A stretch of DNA of 64,000 nucleotides from Hydractinia symbiolongicarpus. Its lineage: Eukaryota; Cnidaria; Hydrozoa; Anthoathecata; Hydractiniidae. The translations under genes were made by a program, and so were the position numbers. Shown here piece by piece: positions 41,609 through 52,900 of the stretch. The DNA is taken from contig NC_079883.1 of NCBI RefSeq assembly GCF_029227915.1, forward strand, positions 18,850,001-18,914,000, given 5' to 3'. Positions within the stretch are counted from its first letter, which is position 1. Every line of letters begins with the position of its first letter. The notes under the pieces are model-generated. The model saw only the letters and a program-made list of their open reading frames with translations. It had not been told where the DNA came from and ran no database searches.

Positions 41609-43488
41609 TTTTTAGCAGCTTTCTTCTTGCATGCTTCGACAAAGTCGTCAAAACTAACTCCTTTAGCTATCAACTGGTCGACTTTATCATAATTTTCTTT
41701 ATTAGTAACGAAGCTTTTATGACGATCACTGTCGAGGTGCTATCAAAACAATAACAATAGCTAAACGAGTCTTTCTGTCAAAAAACTATCAACTTTATTT
41801 TTTCCGTTGATATAATTCTTGTATCCAAGAAACAGATTTGATCTACAAGAAAAAAAGGGGTCATAGCATACATATACCTGTTGCAGTGATGTGTAACGTA
41901 TCTTGCAACATTCACAAAAGCCATCATCGGCAACATCTTGAGGTCTAGGAAGAACATATTTATTACGTGAACATTAATAGAAAGGATCTTAAGAGACGTT
42001 ATTGGAGTTATGATAAAACGAATACTTTTGCGCTTTCTTTTACAAATGCGTAGATTATTAGATGACGCTCAAAAACCTTGAAATCGTAAATACATTTTAG
42101 GAAAATCCCCAGTTTCAGCTTGTCAAGATTCAATTTTTAAAGACCTTGATATTTAGATTTACAGTTACCAAAATCACCGTAATTTCAGAAGAACACAATC
42201 AAGTTTCTTTTTTTTCAGTAAATTAGCTATACAGCATTCATGGATCTCTGGAGGCAAAATGTATTCAAAATAGTGGAATCAATTACTAATAAAGTTTTAT
42301 CCCAAAATAACAAAAGAAGTCTTTTTTTCTTCAATAAAAATGTTATTTCAAATGTCGATAAAATATCGTAGTTATTTATAAAGAAAACAAAGAGGAATAA
42401 AAATTAAGAAAAAAATAAGAAAATTTGAGCCTATATTCAGTCATTTTGCAAAGAAAATTGAGGCTCAGGTCAAAATACGGTTATCTTTCAACACAACGTG
42501 TAATGCAGGAATTGTAAAAAATACATCTAGGCATTTTCTACGTTGTTGATTTGTCATACCATAAAAAAAAAATTTTTTGCCGCCCACTAGCTGCAATACA
42601 CCAACAGCTAAGAAGTTGTAGTTAGCATAAAATTAAAACACGAAGACTCTTACTTTAAAATAGTGGCCCTAGGAATAAAAAAGAGCACCATAGAGAATAC
42701 TAATTTAGATGTGAACTGTTAAGATACCTTGTATCACACGAGTCATGTCTTGTGATTTCCTTGTCGATTTTAAACAGACAACCCTTTTCAAAGTGAAGAT
42801 TAGGGATCTTCGTCTTATATATTAATGGCTTGAACAAACTAAAAACATAATAAAGAAACAGGCATATTAACAATACGTTAACGGTAACAATTCAAATTTA
42901 ATCATGAGATTCAGGTTGTAATAAAGCCAAATCATTATTATTTTTATTTACTGAACACGTTAAAACTACACAAGAAAGAAGAGCGCTACTTACTTTTCAC
43001 GATCTCTGATAATCATGTAAGGCTCTTTTAATACTATAAAAATAATTGTGTCACAATACACGTTTATTGATGAAAGGTTATACTTCTCATTGTAAGTGTA
43101 CTCACCTTCTACCTCAATTACAGTTTTTTGCCCTTCCTACAATGAAATCATTGATAAAATTGAAATAACAAGCAAAACCTTTAGTTATTAATTAAGCAAT
43201 CGTACAAAAATTTAATAAATAAGAATGCTAGTTTTATATATTAACATCTCAGGAAATATGCAACATAAAAACAGCGCTTGCTACTAGTTTATTATTAGGA
43301 AATGAAATTCAGTGATATAATACATACCTTCAGTTTCAGAATACTAGCATGGGAGATCTTTTTTAGCTAAGAATAAAAGATAAACATCACTAATAAATCT
43401 GTTAACAAATATATAAATAATAAAATGTACACTGAAGCACTGAACATACCTTTCTCGGTGGTTGACTAAGATCATCTGCACTATTTCT
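41609..43488 (-). CDS. DBF4-like module: motif M and DBF-type zinc finger, seven exons
   Basis: Exons, in transcript order: 43450-43488, 43328-43366, 43106-43136, 42994-43033, 42728-42838, 41878-41944, 41609-41739. All have AG/GT borders and phases fit at each junction. The protein reads a short Ser/Pro-rich start, then EPYMIIRDRENLFKPLIY and IPNLHFEKGC, which resemble motif M of DBF4 (the activator subunit of CDC7 kinase), then GFCECCKIRYTSLQQHLDSD with a following RHKSFV, a DBF-type zinc finger, and a conserved tail (VDQLIAKGVSFDDFVEA). The N-terminal BRCT-like part of DBF4 was not found upstream. It may be a separate, incomplete DBF4 gene, or a module captured by the SET-recombinase gene; phases permit the latter. 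Confidence 0.65.
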
Positions 43489-46402
43489 CTAAAGAGCGTG
43501 TAATGTATGCAAGTTAGAAAGCGTCTAACATACAAGTACGTAACAATATAGATGGACATAGCTGGCCCGCAGCTTAAACAGACACATTGGTCTGCTTTAT
43601 ATCTTTAAAGCATATCTTCAAAATTATTCTCGCTCGCTAGAATTATTAATTATAAAGAATTTTATGTGAAAATTAGAGAGATATACTCCCGATTTTTTAT
43701 GATAAAGGTATAAGTAAAGTTAATTTTTCATATAGTTGATTTTTTAAAAATATACATATATATATATATCTTCTTTTTGGTTGATTTGAATATAAGTCTG
43801 CAGTCCTGATATAAAAGAGGAAATCTTTTGAAGAAATAAATCCTCTGGTGTTCTGCGGTACTCAAATTTAGACTTTTCTAAAGTTGGTTTAAAATTTTTC
43901 TGTACAAATTTATTACAAAGCAGTACTAACTCTACCAGATCCAAGTTCAGGCATCAGGCAACTTATCAGGAGGATATCAACGGACCCATTCTCTGCCAAA
44001 AGATATTGTTTTATTAGCTTTGTGATAATATAAAACTTCTTCGAGCTTGCCTTGATAGCTCACCGCATATTATTTCCCTGCACCGCATTACTTTTTTTAC
44101 TGGGAGGCTTAGAGACTTACAAACTTTTTACCACTGCTTTTTACTCTCGCCACTTCTTAGATGTGCATCACCATTTTCTTCACATTCAATATCATATGCG
44201 TAATCTTTCCTGTCAACAACTAATTCAGTGCACAGTGAACGTCTTTTCGTTACAGGCCTAGCCATAATCATTACCGGTGTTTGTTTACAACTAGCCTTGG
44301 GGAAAACTGATTCCAGAATGTCAAAGCATGATGAACACTTTTTTCAAACTTGCTGTGATACATCTTTTCTGGTGACAAACACACCTTCTTAGTATCAGTA
44401 ACAGGCTTCCTTTTATTCATCTTCTGACATGATTCACTTTGTCTTTGTTAATCTTGATTAGTTGGAGTTCCTTCTTCCTCCTTTATGAATCTGTAATACT
44501 GTAGTCTTACTCAATACTGCTTTTTCCACTACTATATTCACTTTTTAAAAAACCCAGGTATTTCGTCAAAATATACTATCTTAGATGCTACTGATTAAAG
44601 TGAAGATTAGGGATCTTCGTCTTATATATTAATGGCTTGAACAAACTAAAAACATAATAAAGAAACAGGCATATTAACAATACGTTAACGGTAACAATTC
44701 AAATTTAATCATGAGATTCAGGTTGTAATAAAGCCAAATCATTATTATTTTTATTTACTGAACACGTTAAAACTACACAAGAAAGAAGAGCGCTACTTAC
44801 TTTTCACGATCTCTGATAATCATGTAAGGCTCTTTTAATACTATAAAAATAATTGTGTCACAATACACGTTTATTGATGAAAGGTTATACTTCTCATTGT
44901 AAGTGTACTCACCTTCTACCTCAATTACAGTTTTTTGCCCTTCCTACAATGAAATCATTGATAAAATTGAAATAACAAGCAAAACCTTTAGTTATTAATT
45001 AAGCAATCGTACAAAAATTTAATAAATAAGAATGCTAGTTTTATATATTAACATCTCAGGAAATATGCAACATAAAAACAGCGCTTGCTACTAGTTTATT
45101 ATTAGGAAATGAAATTCAGTGATATAATACATACCTTCAGTTTCAGAATACTAGCATGGGAGATCTTTTTTAGCTAAGAATAAAAGATAAACATCACTAA
45201 TAAATCTGTTAACAAATATATAAATAATAAAATGTACACTGAAGCACTGAACATACCTTTCTCGGTGGTTGACTAAGATCATCTGCACTATTTCTCTAAA
45301 GAGCGTGTAATGTATGCAAGTTAGAAAGCGTCTAACATACAAGTACGTAACAATATAGATGGACATAGCTGGCCCGCAGCTTAAACAGACACATTGGTCT
45401 GCTTTATATCTTTAAAGCATATCTTCAAAATTATTCTCGCTCGCTAGAATTATTAATTATAAAGAATTTTATGTGAAAATTAGAGAGATATACTCCCGAT
45501 TTTTTATGATAAAGGTATAAGTAAAGTTAATTTTTCATATAGTTGATTTTTTAAAAATATACATATATATATATCTTCTTTTTGGTTGATTTGAATATAA
45601 GTCTGCAGTCCTGATATAAAAGAGGAAATCTTTTGAAGAAATAAATCCTCTGGTGTTCTGCGGTACTCAAATTTAGACTTTTCTAAAGTTGGTTTAAAAT
45701 TTTTCTGTACAAATTTATTACAAAGCAGTACTAACTCTACCAGATCCAAGTTCAGGCATCAGGCAACTTATCAGGAGGATATCAACGGACCCATTCTCTG
45801 CCAAAAGATATTGTTTTATTAGCTTTGTGATAATATAAAACTTCTTCGAGCTTGCCTTGATAGCTCACCGCATATTATTTCCCTGCACCGCATTACTTTT
45901 TTTACTGGGAGGCTTAGAGACTTACAAACTTTTTACCACTGCTTTTTACTCTCGCCACTTCTTAGATGTGCATCACCATTTTCTTCACATTCAATATCAT
46001 ATGCGTAATCTTTCCTGTCAACAACTAATTCAGTGCACAGTGAACGTCTTTTCGTTACAGGCCTAGCCATAATCATTACCGGTGTTTGTTTACAACTAGC
46101 CTTGGGGAAAACTGATTCCAGAATGTCAAAGCATGATGAACACTTTTTTCAAACTTGCTGTGATACATCTTTTCTGGTGACAAACACACCTTCTTAGTAT
46201 CAGTAACAGGCTTCCTTTTATTCATCTTCTGACATGATTCACTTTGTCTTTGTTAATCTTGATTAGTTGGAGTTCCTTCTTCCTCCTTTATGAATCTGTA
46301 ATACTGTAGTCTTACTCAATACTGCTTTTTCCACTACTATATTCACTTTTTAAAAAACCCAGGTATTTCGTCAAAATATACTATCTTAGATGCTACTGAT
46401 TA
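42791..46402. repeat. 1.8-kb direct tandem duplication covering four DBF4-like exons
   Basis: Copy 1 is 42791-44597 and copy 2 is 44598-46402. They are almost identical; the visible difference is two bases in a TA microsatellite (43755 region versus 45562 region). Copy 2 repeats exons at 44801-44840, 44913-44943, 45135-45173 and 45257-45295, plus a truncated start of the 42728 exon without donor. Inclusion of the extra exons would break the frame (149 nt). It is a very recent duplication or an assembly/haplotype artefact. Confidence 0.9.
43744..44460 (-). other. Coding-like remnant of unknown origin (also at 45550-46265)
   Basis: On the minus strand, three disjoint open pieces look coding-like: KRKPVTDTKKVCLSPEKMYH, then CSSCFDILESVFPKASCKQT leading into RPVTKRRSLCTELVVDRKDY, and farther down LDLVELVLLCNKFVQKNF. 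Frameshifts separate them. No family recognised; perhaps a decayed transposon gene or a lost gene exon set. The tandem duplication copies it. Confidence 0.3.
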
Positions 46403-46799
46403 AACGACTAAAAGTTTTAAAAAACTCAACTAGCTTTAAGGATACCTACTAAATAAAAAAATCACTTGAAGGAAGATATATTCTTCTTCTAATGTTATGA
46501 TATGTAAGGATAAAAATTACTTAAACGTTTAAATATATTATTTTAGTTCATATTAACTAATCTAACTACTCGCATTTAACCAATCTGAGAAAGACTATAT
46601 TTCGTATATTATGATATCCATCACATAATCACTCTAACAAACAGAACCATTGTTGAATAAAGCATTTTTATAGAACATTGCTTTAAGATCTAATATTATG
46701 CGGTACCTACTGTTGGTACGAATTTAGACATCTAAATTCAATCAACATAAAAATTAAAACTTAAAACAAAAAAAATAAAGGAAGTGAACTATAACTTAC

Positions 46800-48282
46800 T
46801 TTGCCAACGTTACCACAAGAAACAGATGCCATGTTAACAGGTGCAATTAATTTTAAAACCTAGTGACAAAAATTTAAAATCAACAGGAACTGTGAAAAAG
46901 TGGAAGTATTGCCAAGAAATGCAACTGAACACCAAAGTAGAAAATGACTCTCAAAGAACTTCATGTTACAGTAGCTACATTACCTTGGAACTCTGCTGCA
47001 GCTTTTGATTACCCTGAAATAAAATATGTTTCTTCTTTTAAAAGTGTATATGGTGCTCAGGAAGAGAAATTCTATTGATAACTTGTAGTGGAAGAAAGAA
47101 CAGAAGCAGAACCTTGAACACACTAATTTTCTTGAGCCTTGATAATATGCGAGTTTAACATGCAGTAGGCAAGAAAAAAATTGACTTTGTTTGTGCAAAT
47201 ATAGAAAACATGAATTCACAATGAAACTTCTTTTAAATCACAGCTCAAGAATAGATTTCTTTTTGTGATCACAAAAATCCAAACAACTGCTTTGTGTGCA
47301 AGAATATTTGACATTAATAATAACTTGAATTGAAATTATAGAATCCTGGTGAGAATATTTGCTTCTCTGGATCTTTAAATTTTTTACTTTTTACTTTTGT
47401 ACAATACAAGAAATAATGATGTTTACCTGATTCTTTATATCTTTTAAATGTAATGGTACACACAAGTTCTTCTAAAAGAAAAAAATGCAGTAAATATTTG
47501 TAAAGCAAAATAACAGTAAAGTTCCTTAGAGTTAATAAATTACCTGCTTTCTCCAAGACAACATGCATTTGTCACCATAATCGTATCTAAGCTCTTCATT
47601 AGTCTTTATGAGTTTTAGAGACTTTAAGCCTAGATACGGCACTTTGTCACGAACCAGTAACACCATTTTACAATTGGCACACCGGGATGGGGCATCATTC
47701 ACGAATCTCGCCAAGCAGTTGGAATGTGTGGCATCAATGCTTAAATATAGTAGAAAAACTATTCAGATACTATTTACGGATTAGAAACAAAGTTTAAAAT
47801 ATCTTGAATTAGAGTTTTTAGACAACATTTGTGTACCATTACCAAAAGCTGCAATATCCTGTCTTGTAATATATACATTGTTATCTTATGTATTCCTTTT
47901 AGTAAAATACAAAACAACCTGGAACATATTACATCAAAATTGTGTCCTATTACCATAATTTTTCACCATTGCTATTAAAGTCAAACAAGTAGTTTCCCAG
48001 CCCTTCCTCTTGATAGTTCTGGGATCTTTTCCGAGCCTCCTCCTGGGTTATCAATTCGCCCCTGTAAAGGAGTAGTGGAGAATTTTCCTTATATTCATTT
48101 GATGCGAACACTCCAAAACCTAAAAAATATCATAAGATTTTAAATAATGTTTATTCGCAATGCTTACAAATAATAAGGTATAGCTACAAACCAATTTTTG
48201 AATGAATATAATATTTTTGGAAACCCTCCTCAGGATCTCCTTTCTCTATTAATGCTTGCCAAGGGTCAATCTGTGTTCGTTT
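46800..48282 (-). CDS. KMT5A-like SET domain module, six exons
   Basis: Exons in transcript order: 48192-48282, 47954-48119, 47544-47739, 47427-47471, 46985-47014, 46800-46859, with AG/GT borders and consistent phases; total 588 nt. The SET domain begins GFGVFASNEYKENSPLLLYR, has the substrate/cofactor motif DATHSNCLARFVNDAP, and ends NEELRYDYGD, the order and spacing seen in KMT5A/SET8 lysine methyltransferases. It is followed by a W-containing linker (LSWRKQ and a basic stretch) homologous to the paralogue at 58.8-59.2 kb. The first coding exon (paralogue: MDTEKKAYTLRNR) was not found here, so the 5' end is incomplete. The last exon leaves in phase 0, compatible with the DBF4-like exon at 43488. 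Methyltransferase activity is inferred from the family only. Confidence 0.75.
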
Positions 48283-49745
48283 CTAAAAATAGATAAAGCT
48301 CTCATCACATGAGACATGACAATGATGAAGGCTATAATTTGAAGTAATTTTTTTTGTTTTCGCGGGTCTTTGCTGACGTCAGCATAATTTTTAAACCCTT
48401 ATATCATTAACCGTTCATCAAAATCACATGATCACATACATTCTCTTCATGAGCGTGTCAAGCTCTACACAATAAAGACAACGGATAAAATGAATTTCGT
48501 CAATTCGTTTTTTCATATGCACTGCTGACATCAGCAAAAGGTCTAAAATAACCAATTTTTACATTGTCCCTCCTGCCTAAGTGGATTTCTCCACGGGCCT
48601 TATTGACTAGTTTATTATATTGAAAATCACTTTCCATTTCCCCATGAAAAATGAATTCACTCACTGGATATTTAGCAGCAGATATCTAGCAGCGTTCATG
48701 TCAACTTAGCAGTTTAGTTCAATATTGGTTCTTTATCTTTATAACTAAGAAAAAGTATTTCCTATGAATAAGGATAGACAATAAGGCACCAAACATCAAA
48801 CATGGCTAACCTTTATAAAATAGCAGTTGTCACAAAACATATACAGAATAAAAAAATAAAAATGATGTTAAAAACATTAAATAAATTATGCAATACAAGA
48901 GTTCACAGTTTTAACTAACTATTGTTTAAAAAAATCTTTCTTTTGTTACAATGCTCTTTTTGAGAATTGAAAAATGGAAGTAAACTGTTATGAATTAAGA
49001 AAAGTTACAAATCATTCAATATGTTTTAAGTAGGGTTACTGGCAATAACTTACTAAATTTTCATGCCTTAAAACCATTTTTTAGAAAATACAAAATATTT
49101 ATAATGCCCATGGTCTTATTAAATTCACTCCGTTTACTTCCTTTTTTAATACAGAAAATAAGTGAACAACTTAAACTGTGAAAAGGTCAATAAAAGAGAA
49201 TATAGCACATTGAAATTTTATGCGGGATATAACTTTACACTAGAGTTTTTGGATATATAATAGTTATAAACCAGAAATACGTGTTGACTTTTGCAATTTG
49301 ATTTATATATAAGTAACATTATTTTTTTTAATAAACTTATGAAGAGATTATGCATAATACGTTATTTCAAACAACACAATTTTAGCTATTTGGTCAACTT
49401 TTATTGGGAGAATGCTTAAAGTACAGGTAAACCTAGAGTGCAAGTCGAAACCCTTGTGTATTTTGTGTTGGACAACAATTTTTTTTGCTGTTTCAGTGAA
49501 AAACGATCTAAAAAATTATGTTATTTTGTAGTTCTTCTAATTTCATTTTTTGAAAAAATACTGTATTTATATACCTTACGCAATTAAGAATCTTAAAAAT
49601 GTGCAAATACACACAGAATTTCATAATTGCATATGACGTATGAATACAGGAAAATTAAAACTTGGCATCAGTGAAAGATATATATATATGTCAAAATATG
49701 AAAAAGATAATCGTTTTTTAAGTTGAGTAGAAAATGTACATTACA
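48283..49745. other. Non-coding, upstream of the SET module
   Basis: Presumed to hold the promoter and first exon, neither of which I could define. A GTGGATTTCTCCAC palindrome (48581-48594) with the flank CGGGCC..TATTGACTAG marks a short copy of the dispersed repeat seen at 19210. Confidence 0.4.
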
Positions 49746-49801
49746 TATACTTTAAAGAAACATATACATGGTCGTTCAGCATATATACTTTTATGGTAAT
49801 A

Positions 49802-49832
49802 TTTCGACCTCCATATTGGAGGTCTTCATCAG
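49802..49832 (-). ncRNA. Hammerhead ribozyme core, left terminal repeat
   Basis: On the minus strand: CTGATGA, a 7-bp stem II (GACCTCC / GGAGGTC) with a 5-nt loop, and GAAA. This is the conserved core order. Stems I and III are short and AT-rich; activity is not established. Confidence 0.6.
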
Positions 49833-50451
49833 ACTATACAAAATTTTTTAACGGTTGTCATTACATTGACATCAAAACGACGTCACTGTAACGACTTCCG
49901 TTTAAGGTACGCGAACATTGGCTTCCAGAATTTCGTCGTCACATACTGACCATCGTCTAGATTAAGGCCATGTTCACTACGCGGTGACGTGTCCTGGAAC
50001 TGTATTTCCAATGCTTCGCGTACGTTACGATCAAATTTATTAAATTCTTGTTTAAGCATTTTCGCATTGTCCTAATCATAACCAGCATTACAAGAACTAG
50101 AGTGAAATGAAACTCCTAATGCGCTATACATTCTTTAATGATGGTGTTTTTGTGTTGTTCGAAGCGGGTAGCGATTCTCAACTTCGTCTCCCTTTCTTTT
50201 AAATGCTATTTAAATGCTAAATCTTGGTCCGAAATTCGTTCCAATAAAACCTAAGATCCGTACATGGACACCATCTCGAGAACGGAATCCGCAGCTTTAA
50301 AGTTGACGTATGAAAAGAAAGACGAAACTCTGGCCATGAAACTCAGACAGAACGTTTTAAGAGATCTAAAAATGACAAAACCACCAAGAGCAACCCTAAC
50401 CTCAGACCAAATGGTACAATAAAGGCTCACAAGCCAGAAAAGAACCATCCA

Positions 50452-51390
50452 ATGAGAGTTGTAGTATCAACGATCGGTACACCAAGCTATAGGACATCAG
50501 AACATCTTGTCAAGAACATACAACCAACTCTGAATAAAAACGAAACAAGGTTAAAGAATTCGAGAACGTTTGTCGAAACTTCAAAAGGTTGGATTATCAC
50601 GCCAGACGAAGTACAAGTTTCGTATGACGTTGTAAATCTTTATCCATCAGTACCGGTGAAAAAAGCAATAGATGTAATTATTGAAATTCTAGCTGCTGAT
50701 GATGAAATACGTGTGAGAACAAAATTGACTCTGGAAGATATACGATTACTAATTGAATTATGCCTGTCTAAGTGTTACTTCATATGGGAAGATAAAATCT
50801 ACCTTCTTCAAAACTCGGGTCCAATTGGCCTAGCTCTTATGGTTGTTGTTGCAGAGGCGTTTCTTCAATATCACGAAAGAAATGCAATTAGTGTTGCTCT
50901 CCAACGTAATCCACCTGTTGCACCGAAATCGTTTAAAAGATATGTTGACGACAGCCATGCCAGGTTTGAAAATCTTGAAGAAGCCAAATCGTTTCAAAAC
51001 ATTTTGGACGAACAAAATGACAACATAAAATACACGATGGAAATTCAAGACCTGACAAAATCACTACAGTTCTTAGACCTAAACATTTAAAATTGTGATG
51101 GATGCTACAAATTCAAGATCCACAGACAAAACACTATTACCAATGTACAGGTGAAACCGCACTCTGGGCACGACCCTAAAATCTTGAAGGGTATCTTTAT
51201 AGGTTTTCTTAACAGAGCCTATACCATCTGCAAAGGACAACATCTGGAAGAGGAAATTCAATTTCTAATTAAGTGTTTTACGGAAAATTGGTATAATGAA
51301 GTAGAACTAACAAAAATCGAAAGTTCCTATCGACAAAAACGAAACAAAAAGCAAGGCAACAGAGACGGACAGCAGCCAATGTTCGCGTAG
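50452..51390 (+). pseudogene. Penelope-type reverse transcriptase, split by a stop
   Basis: The first frame (50452-51090) has RT domain A (SYDVVNLYPSVPV), a B-like segment (GPIGLALMVVVAEAFLQY) and domain C (KRYVDDSHARF), all with catalytic aspartates. After a TAA at 51088-51090 the sequence continues as the RT thumb/tail (51151-51390 frame, GHDPKILKGIFIGFLNRAY). Upstream, 50260-50450, is more RT N-terminal sequence (SAALKLTYEKKDETLAMKL) broken by stops. It is therefore not intact. Confidence 0.7.
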
Positions 51391-51464
51391 CTTAAACGGA
51401 AGTCGTTACAGTGACGTCGATTTGATGTCAATGTAATGACAACCGTTAAAAAATTTTGTATAGT

Positions 51465-51495
51465 CTGATGAAGACCTCCAATACGGAGGTCGAAA
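51465..51495 (+). ncRNA. Hammerhead ribozyme core, right terminal repeat
   Basis: CTGATGA (51465-51471), stem II GACCTCC / GGAGGTC (51473-51479 and 51485-51491) with loop AATAC, then GAAA (51492-51495). The loop differs from the left copy while both stems pair perfectly. Confidence 0.6.
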
Positions 51496-51550
51496 TATTA
51501 CCATAAAAATATATATGCTGAACAACCATGTATAAGTTTCTTTAAAGTAT

Positions 51551-52520
51551 TAACATACGTTACATAAACACATCATTTAAAGAGTACATTACATATATAA
51601 TATATAATTGCATCTATCACTGTATCCAGTAGCGTATATATACTCTCTGTGGCAAATCAGCTGTTCATTTGTTATTAAAGAAATATTAAAGAATATGCAA
51701 ATAATGAAAAAAATTATAGATATTATCTTGTGTTCTTATGGTATCATTATATTATTGCCCTCCAAAAACCAAAGAATGGGTGCATAAAAATCCCTGTTTT
51801 ATGAGCCATAAACAAATCAAACCATGGCATTTTTCATATAACTCTTCCTTGTATCAGCCAAGTAATAAAAAACAAGACGTATGATATACGTAAACAATCT
51901 CGCGAATAAAGTTTACAAAAAGCTGTCTATTAAATTGTGATTTCTGTTACGAAGTTAGACACGACATATTTTGCTATTCAGATGGGCAATAACATTTTTT
52001 GTGGACTACGCAGTTATTTTTCGAAATTGATTTGTGAGATCTTCTTGAACGGAAAATTCCTCAAAATTTCAATTTTCGTTGGGTCAGTCTGGGGTAAACT
52101 GACTGACAGAAAGAAGAAAGCGAAAACGAGAAATTCTTTTCGCTACAAAAAGAATTTCGTTCTCGTAATTATTTATATATGGTGGAGCGTCTTCGTTTTT
52201 CTCTTACGTATTGTTGTGGAAATTTTATTTTTCGCAGACTACTTTCCAGGCATTTGGGGAGACCTTAATTCTGCCTATATTCACTTTTGAAAACTTTGGT
52301 GGAAACACCTTTACTTTACCAGTTATTAAATAAAGCTTGTGAACACTAATCTTATCTTTTTAAAAAATAAACAATATGCAGGCGCTGCATAAACTATCTC
52401 GCTATTGAAAATGCACAACTATGAAACATCCACAATGCCACCCAATTTTACAATTTCTGCTAACAAAAAATACAGCCTATCATTCATGGTTGAAAGTCGC
52501 GCGATTGAAACGTTTATGAG
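51551..52520. other. Mostly non-coding; one 117-codon frame at 51937-52290
   Basis: The frame has hydrophobic stretches (VLVIIYIWWSVFVFLLRIVV). Its last 50 nt (TTCGCAGACTACTTTC and following) resemble 62735-62790, so it probably lies in a dispersed repeat and not a gene. Confidence 0.35.
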
Positions 52521-52529
52521 CTTAAACTC

Positions 52530-52900
52530 CATTTAGGTGACAAAAATCAAAATTTTGATGTCACTATCATATTCAGCATACTTTTTTTGTTAACTGTGCC
52601 AAATTTTGTCGAAAATAAAGTATTTTAATTTTTGAACCAATTTTGGCCTAAAATGACATTTAGGTGACAAAAAATCAAAATTTTAATGTCACCATGTTCG
52701 GCATACTTTTTTTGTTAACTTTGCCAAGTTTTGTCTAAAATAGTTTTAATTTTTGGACCAATTTGGCCTAAAATGACGTTAAGTGACAAAAATCAAAATT
52801 ATGGTGTCACTATTATGTTCAGCATACTTTTTTTGTTAACTGTGCCAAGTTTTGTCGAAAACAAATACCAAATTTGGCCTGAAACGTCATTTAGATGACT
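52530..52900. repeat. Tandem repeat of about 120-127 bp, three units
   Basis: Units begin TTTAGGTGACAAAAATC and include GTTAACTGTGCCAA and TTTTGGCCTAAAATGAC. The last unit is partial. Confidence 0.7.

Larger units (their letters stand above)
49747..51550 (+). mobile_element. Penelope-like element with inverted terminal repeats carrying hammerhead motifs
   Basis: Two inverted copies of about 175 bp (49747-49923 and 51375-51550, few mismatches) flank a Penelope-type reverse transcriptase. Penelope-like elements are known for terminal repeats in direct or inverted order and for hammerhead ribozymes within them. The body is short, with the RT frame broken upstream of 50452, and no GIY-YIG domain is visible, so this is a decayed or non-autonomous copy. 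Confidence 0.75.

Noticed and set aside
43344-45366. 71-residue frames at 43344 and 45151 as duplicated genes
   Set aside because: They are chance frames overlapping DBF4-like exons and introns on the same strand; the exon interpretation has splice sites and phase.
51937-52290. 117-residue membrane protein gene
   Set aside because: The sequence of its 3' end recurs at 62735-62790, pointing to a repeat; hydrophobicity is expected from T-rich DNA.
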